From assembly GCA_009691105.1 (NCBI GenBank), contig SHVU01000014.1, positions 1 through 49,666 on the forward strand: a stretch of 49,666 nt of DNA, in the 5' to 3' direction. Origin of the DNA: Rhodospirillales bacterium (GTDB taxonomy: Bacteria > Pseudomonadota > Alphaproteobacteria > Rhodospirillales > SHVU01). How positions within the stretch are numbered: position 1 is the stretch's first letter; each line of letters opens with the position of its first letter. This document shows positions 45,331 through 49,666 of this stretch, piece after piece. Under the pieces are notes generated by a model. That model searched no databases. It was given only the letters and a program-made list of their open reading frames with translations, and was not told the DNA's origin. The translations under genes were made by a program, and so were the position numbers.

Positions 45331-46662
45331 ATGGCTGGATCGAGTGGGGCAGCCCGCGGCGTCAACGCCGCGCCGTTGAAGATCGCCGTTGCCGGTCTCG
45401 GCACGGTCGGCGCGGGCGTCGTAAAACTTCTCGCCCAACATCGTGACCTGATCGCCAAGCGCTGCGGCCGATCGATTGTCGTCGTTGCCGCATCGGCGCG
45501 CGACCGCACCAAGAACCGCGGCACCGATCTATCCGCCATCGAATGGTTTGACGACGCTGCGACCATGGCGGCGAAGGCCTCCGTCGACGTTGTCGTCGAA
45601 TTGATCGGTGGCGCCGAAGGCGTCGCCCGCAACGTCTGCGAAACTGCGATTGCCTCCGGCCGTCATGTCGTCACCGCCAACAAGGCGTTGCTGGCCCATC
45701 ACGGCACGGCCTTGGCGCGCGCCGCCGAGGCCAAGAACGTGGCGCTGGCTTACGAGGCCGCCGTCGCCGGTGGCATTCCGATCATCAAAGCGCTGCGCGA
45801 AGGCATGGCCGGCAATCGCCTCAGCCGCGTCTACGGGATTCTCAACGGCACCTGCAATTACATCCTGACGGCGATGCGCAAGAGCGGCCGGTCCTTCGAG
45901 GAGATCCTCGCCGAAGCCCAGTCGCTGGGCTACGCCGAAGCCGATCCGAGTTTCGACGTCGACGGCATCGACGCTGCCCACAAGCTCGCCATCCTGGCCT
46001 CGGTGGCCTTCGGCTGCGAGGTCAACTTCGGTGGCGTTCACGTTGAAGGCATCCGCCGCGTCTCGCCCATGGATATCCGCTTTGCCGAAGAGCTCGGCTA
46101 TCGGATCAAGTTGCTCGGCATTGCCAAGCTCACCGAGTCCGGCCTTGAGCAGCGGGTTCATCCGTGCATGGTGCCGCTCGCCGCGCCCATCGCCTCGATC
46201 GACGGCGTGTTCAACGCCGTGGTCGCCGATGGCGATTACGTCGACACGATCATGCAGGAAGGCCGCGGCGCCGGGCAGGGACCGACCGCCTCCGCCGTGG
46301 TCGCCGATCTCGTCGACATCGCGCGCCAGCGGTGGATCCCGGCTTTCGGCGTTCCGGCCACGGAGCTTGCCCGCCTGCCGGCGTCGCCGATGGATCGCCA
46401 TGTCGGCGCCTATTACATCCGCCTGATGGTCGTCGACCGGCCCGGCGTGTTCGCCGACGTCGCCGCGGCGTTACGCGACCATGACGTCTCGATGGAAGGA
46501 ATCTTGCAACGCACCCGCCAGCCCGGCGAGCCGGTTCCGGTGGTGCTGACGACCCACGAGACGACCGAGGCCGCCATGGCCGGCACACTCAAGCGCATCC
46601 AAGGATTGGGCGCCGTCGTCGAACCTCCCTGCATGATCCGGATCGAGGCGTTCGCTCCGTGA
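45331..46662 (+). CDS. hom: Homoserine dehydrogenase
   Basis: The 443-residue enzyme reduces aspartate semialdehyde to homoserine for threonine and methionine synthesis. The N-terminal NAD(P) motif is VAGLGTVGAGVV (about 16-27), followed by TANKALLAHHG, AYEAAVAGGIPIIKALREG and GILNGTCNYILTAM, then the catalytic segment PSFDVDGIDAAHKLAIL. An ACT domain (about 355-430) gives threonine feedback. The glpX and recJ genes follow, a conserved alphaproteobacterial order. Confidence 0.97.
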   Translation: MAGSSGAARGVNAAPLKIAVAGLGTVGAGVVKLLAQHRDLIAKRCGRSIVVVAASARDRTKNRGTDLSAIEWFDDAATMAAKASVDVVVELIGGAEGVARNVCETAIASGRHVVTANKALLAHHGTALARAAEAKNVALAYEAAVAGGIPIIKALREGMAGNRLSRVYGILNGTCNYILTAMRKSGRSFEEILAEAQSLGYAEADPSFDVDGIDAAHKLAILASVAFGCEVNFGGVHVEGIRRVSPMDIRFAEELGYRIKLLGIAKLTESGLEQRVHPCMVPLAAPIASIDGVFNAVVADGDYVDTIMQEGRGAGQGPTASAVVADLVDIARQRWIPAFGVPATELARLPASPMDRHVGAYYIRLMVVDRPGVFADVAAALRDHDVSMEGILQRTRQPGEPVPVVLTTHETTEAAMAGTLKRIQGLGAVVEPPCMIRIEAFAP

Positions 46663-46702
46663 TAAACTAGGGCAGCGAATCGTTCGACGACGAGGTCGAG
46701 CC

Positions 46703-47662
46703 CTGGCCAACCCGACACCCGACCGGAATCTAGCCCTCGAAGCGGCACGAACCACCGAGGCTGCGGCTATTGCGGCGTGGCGGTGGCTCGGCCGTGGCGA
46801 CGAGGAATCGGCCGACCGCGCCGCGGTCGAGGCGATGCGCCAAGCCATCGGCGGTCTTGCCATAGACGGCACCGTCGTCATCGGCGAGCCTGGCGGCATG
46901 TTGACCCGCGGCGAGCGGGTCGGGGTCGGTTCGGGACCCGCCGTCGATGTGGCGCTGCTCGCCCTAGAAGGGCCCACCATTGTCGCGAAGGGCGAACCCA
47001 ACGGCCTGTCGCTCATCGCGATGGCCGAGAACGGTGGCTTCCTGCCGGTGCCCAACATCTACATGAAGAAGATTGCGGTCGGGCCGGGTTTGCCTGTCGG
47101 CATCGTCGATGTCGATGCGCCGCCGGCTGCCAATCTCGCGGCCGTGGCCAAAGCGAAAGGCGTTGCCGTCGGCGATCTGGTGGTCTGCACACTGGATCGG
47201 CCGCGCCATCAAGATTTGATCGCGGCCATCCGCGAGGCGGGCGCGCGCATCCTGCTGATCGCGGACGGCGACGTCAGTGCGGCTATCGCCGCGGCGTTGC
47301 CCAAGACCGGCGTCGATCTCTATCTCGGTATCGGCAAAGCACCCCAAGGCGTACTGGCGGCGGCGGCTCTGGCCTGCGTCGGCGGACAGATGCAAGGCCG
47401 GCTGGTCGCGCAGAGCGAGTCGGAGCGAACCCAGGCGGCCGCGTACGGCATCACCAAGCTCGAACGAAAATACTCCATCGCCGACGTCGCCTGGGGCGAT
47501 CTGACCTTTGCCGCGACGGGAGTCACCGACGGTCACACGTTGGCCGGTGTTCGATCCGACGGCGGCGGCGAAATCACCCATTCGTTGGTGCTGCGCTCCA
47601 GCACCGGCACGCTGCGCTACATCGAAGCCCATCGGAAATTCGCTAAGACGCGGAGCGGATGA
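46703..47662 (+). CDS. glpX: GlpX-like class II fructose-1,6-bisphosphatase homologue lacking key metal ligands
   Basis: The frame aligns with GlpX from CTG 46703 (ANPTPDRNLALEAARTTEAA), giving about 319 residues; the first ATG, 46835, would remove 44 conserved residues. GAGG at 46692-46695 is 7 bases before CTG. Core segments match: GRGDEESADRAAVEAM, IDGTVVIGE, DLVVCTLDRPRHQDLIAAI, AALACVGGQMQGRL, ATGVTDG. The catalytic motifs do not. GEGxxDEAPMLYIGE is PGGMLTRGE (four residues lost), DPLEGTT is LALEGPT, and GGAPEG is GKAPQG. It may be an inactive relative. It sits between hom and recJ, overlapping recJ by 4 bases. Confidence 0.88.
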   Translation: MANPTPDRNLALEAARTTEAAAIAAWRWLGRGDEESADRAAVEAMRQAIGGLAIDGTVVIGEPGGMLTRGERVGVGSGPAVDVALLALEGPTIVAKGEPNGLSLIAMAENGGFLPVPNIYMKKIAVGPGLPVGIVDVDAPPAANLAAVAKAKGVAVGDLVVCTLDRPRHQDLIAAIREAGARILLIADGDVSAAIAAALPKTGVDLYLGIGKAPQGVLAAAALACVGGQMQGRLVAQSESERTQAAAYGITKLERKYSIADVAWGDLTFAATGVTDGHTLAGVRSDGGGEITHSLVLRSSTGTLRYIEAHRKFAKTRSG

Positions 47663-49476
47663 TGAGCATGGCCTCGATCGCCACACGTCAGGGTGCCGCC
47701 ATCGAAGCCGCGTCCGTACTCGGTGTCGATCGTTCGCTGTCGGGCAAGCGCTGGATCGAACGCTGTGAAGACTCGCGTCTCGGCGCGGCGATCGCGCAGG
47801 CCCACGGCCTGCCCGAAGTTCTCGGCCGTGTGCTGGCGGGGCGCGGCGTCGGCATCGACGCCGTCGACGGCTTTATGGACCCGAAGCTGCGCGACAGCCT
47901 TCCCGATCCCAGCCGCTTCAAGGATATGGATCGCGCCGTTGAGCGGGTGATCGCGGCGGTACGCGGCTCCGAAACCATTGCCGTGTTCGGCGACTACGAC
48001 GTCGATGGCGCGACGTCGGCGGCGCTGTTGACGCGCTTCTTCGCCGCGGTCGGTGCGAAGACGACGGTGTACGTTCCGGATCGCCGCCGCGAAGGCTACG
48101 GCCCGAACGCGCCGGCCTTGCTGGAACTGAAGCGCCGCGGCGCCAGCGTCGTCGTCACCGTCGATTGTGGGACCAGTGCGCATGAGGCTCTCGGCGCGGC
48201 GCGCGACGCCGGTCTCGATGTCATCGTCGTCGACCATCACGTCGCCGAAGCCGCGCTTCCCCCGGCCATCGCCATAGTCAATCCGAACCGTCTCGACGAG
48301 GCGGGCCTCGGGCGCGAACTCGCCGCCGTCGGCGTGTCGTTCTTGCTGGCGATCGCCGTCAATCGCGCCTTGCGCGATTCCGGTTGGTACAAGACGCGGC
48401 CCGAACCCGATCTTCGCGAATGGCTGGATCTGGTCGCGCTCGGCACGGTCGCCGACGTCGTGCCGCTGACTGGACTCAACCGGGCGTTCGTCGCCCAAGG
48501 CCTGCAAGTGCTGGCGCGGCGGCGCAATCCGGGTCTCGTCGCCTTGGCCGAAACCGCGAATATTGCCGAGGCGCCGACCGCCTATCATTTGGGTTTCATT
48601 CTCGGGCCGCGCGTCAATGCCGGCGGACGGGTGGGCGAGTCCGATCTCGGCGTTCGCTTGCTGTCGTCCGACGATCCCGCCGAAGCGATGCAATTGGCGC
48701 GGCGTCTTCATGCCTTGAACGACGAGCGCCGCGCCATCGAAGCCGACGTTCTTGCCGCCGCCGAAACCGCCGTCGCCGCCGATCCACCGGATCGGATTGC
48801 ATTCGCGGTGGGTGCAGGATGGCATCCCGGCGTCATCGGCATCGTTGCGAGCCGCCTGGTCGAACGCTTCGGACGCCCGGCCATCGTCATCGGGCTCGAC
48901 GGCGATACCGGCATCGGCTCGGGCAGGTCCATATCCGGATTCGATCTCGGCTCGGCGGTCATTGCGGCGCGTCAGGCGGGCTTGCTGGTCAAAGGCGGCG
49001 GTCACGCCATGGCCGCGGGCTTGACCGTCACGCGAGACCGCGTCGAAGCGTTGCGCCAGTTCCTCGGCGAACGCGCCGGTCAGATCGCGTCGAGCGCCTT
49101 GGTGCCGCGCTTGGCGTTGGACGGATCGGTGCGCATTAGCGGGGCTACGGTCGAGCTTGCGCAGTCGTTGGCGCGATTGTCACCGTTCGGCATGGGCAAT
49201 CCCGAACCGCGTTTCGCCATTGCCGCGGCCCGCGTCGCCTTTGCCGATGTGGTCGGCACCGATCATGTGCGCTGTCAGTTGACCGACGAGACCGGGGCTC
49301 GGATCAAAGGAATCGCGTTTCGCGCCGTCGGCAGCGATCTCGGACGGGCCTTGCTCGGCCGCGACGGTCAGCCGCTCCATATTGCCGGCCGTCTCAAGCG
49401 CGATAGCTGGCAGGGCCGCGACCGTGTCGAGCTGACGATCGACGACGCCGCCCTCGCGTATGGGTCTGGCGCCTAG
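47659..49476 (+). CDS. recJ: Single-stranded-DNA-specific exonuclease RecJ
   Basis: The 605-residue product degrades ssDNA 5' to 3' in recombination and mismatch repair. It has the DHH-family motifs: FGDYDVDGATSAALL near residues 111-125, VVTVDCGTS, VVDHHVAE and, later, GGRVGESDLG. The DHHA1-like segment follows with GWHPGVIGIVASRLVERFGR and KGGGHAMAAG, then an OB domain. Its ATG overlaps the glpX stop (ATGA). Length fits the family (about 570-600). Confidence 0.96.
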   Translation: MMSMASIATRQGAAIEAASVLGVDRSLSGKRWIERCEDSRLGAAIAQAHGLPEVLGRVLAGRGVGIDAVDGFMDPKLRDSLPDPSRFKDMDRAVERVIAAVRGSETIAVFGDYDVDGATSAALLTRFFAAVGAKTTVYVPDRRREGYGPNAPALLELKRRGASVVVTVDCGTSAHEALGAARDAGLDVIVVDHHVAEAALPPAIAIVNPNRLDEAGLGRELAAVGVSFLLAIAVNRALRDSGWYKTRPEPDLREWLDLVALGTVADVVPLTGLNRAFVAQGLQVLARRRNPGLVALAETANIAEAPTAYHLGFILGPRVNAGGRVGESDLGVRLLSSDDPAEAMQLARRLHALNDERRAIEADVLAAAETAVAADPPDRIAFAVGAGWHPGVIGIVASRLVERFGRPAIVIGLDGDTGIGSGRSISGFDLGSAVIAARQAGLLVKGGGHAMAAGLTVTRDRVEALRQFLGERAGQIASSALVPRLALDGSVRISGATVELAQSLARLSPFGMGNPEPRFAIAAARVAFADVVGTDHVRCQLTDETGARIKGIAFRAVGSDLGRALLGRDGQPLHIAGRLKRDSWQGRDRVELTIDDAALAYGSGA

Positions 49477-49600
49477 CTTTCGCCGTCCGTGCGCGAACGT
49501 GAGGTTCTAACCCGCATTACCCAGATGAACGATTGAACTGGCCCGCGCTGATTCCATTTGAGCTATAAGATTCGGCATCTTATCTCATTGGATTGAGGCG

Positions 49601-49666
49601 ATGATGGCGCAGCCAGCAGGTGAAGCCCAATCCGATGCGCTCCGGCTCGATTTCGACCACCGCCTC
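49601..49666 (+). mobile_element. Possible IS1380-family transposase, first codons only
   Basis: From ATG 49601 (or 49604) to the window end, 22 codons read MMAQPAGEAQSDALRLDFDH RL when joined. The pattern LRLDFDxRL resembles the start of IS1380-family transposases, which continue with a GSxVTSDAG-type motif beyond this window. The preceding bases (49477-49600) are AT-richer than the surroundings and hold GGATTGAGG as a possible ribosome binding site; no inverted repeat could be placed. The call rests on memory of a short motif and is tentative. Confidence 0.4.

Noticed and set aside
47617-49005. 462-codon minus-strand frame opposite recJ
   Set aside because: It is antisense to RecJ motifs and has no recognisable domain.
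1-49666. CRISPR arrays, rRNA or tRNA genes
   Set aside because: No regularly spaced repeats, and no cloverleaf with a GTTC-type T-arm or rRNA-like stretch, could be recognised by eye; a tRNAscan-SE run would be decisive.

Overview
The window is a GC-rich piece of bacterial chromosome from an alphaproteobacterium, probably a member of or close to the Rhodospirillales. The evidence is the unbroken tuf-S10-spc-alpha ribosomal run with no rpmJ or rpsD, the mitochondrion-like genes for NDUFA12 and ATP12, the cluster NDUFA12-MlaD-DUF2155 facing aat-accC-accB-aroQ, a class II (B12) ribonucleotide reductase, a class I PHA synthase, and the hom-glpX-recJ order. Genus and species cannot be read from the sequence.

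Layout. Positions 1-14371 hold the 3' end of tuf, then rpsJ to rplO, secY, adk, rpsM, rpsK, rpoA and rplQ, all on + and often overlapping by 4 bases. A near-consensus sigma70 promoter at the end of adk can drive the alpha part separately. Positions 14422-20378 carry a DegP/HtrA protease, RarA, a broken SulP-STAS-cNMP transporter gene and a large-subunit-type pseudouridine synthase. Positions 20446-23866 carry a small exported protein with no normal start codon, an AsmA-like protein with a 3' frameshift, and the ATP12 F1-assembly chaperone.

Positions 23863-32772 lie on the minus strand: a multi-subunit FAD/iron-sulfur amine oxidase (fused alpha subunit plus two tandem beta-type subunits), a CD-NTase-like protein with a changed active site, and nrdJ, which has NrdR-like and DnaA boxes upstream. 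Positions 33220-34964 (+) hold NDUFA12, two MCE/MlaD proteins and a DUF2155 protein. They face aat, accC, accB and aroQ (-). Then come a fused thiS-thiG (+), a 468-base leader, and an ornithine/lysine-type decarboxylase (+), followed by rhlE and phaC on minus. Positions 44267-49476 (+) hold an OmpA-domain lipoprotein, homoserine dehydrogenase, a GlpX-like protein lacking key metal ligands, and RecJ. The window ends in the first codons of what looks like an IS1380-type transposase.

Most genes are housekeeping: translation, protein export, envelope lipid handling, fatty acid, shikimate, thiamine and threonine pathways, DNA precursor supply and recombination. The most unusual items are the GlpX-like apparent pseudoenzyme translated from a CUG, the orphan CD-NTase with its first catalytic aspartate replaced, the ThiS-ThiG fusion, the amine oxidase with a duplicated beta subunit, and a 6-kb stretch (17.2-23.1 kb) with five separate reading-frame or start-codon lesions, which could be true decay or assembly error. 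I saw no CRISPR array, rRNA, tRNA or complete mobile element.
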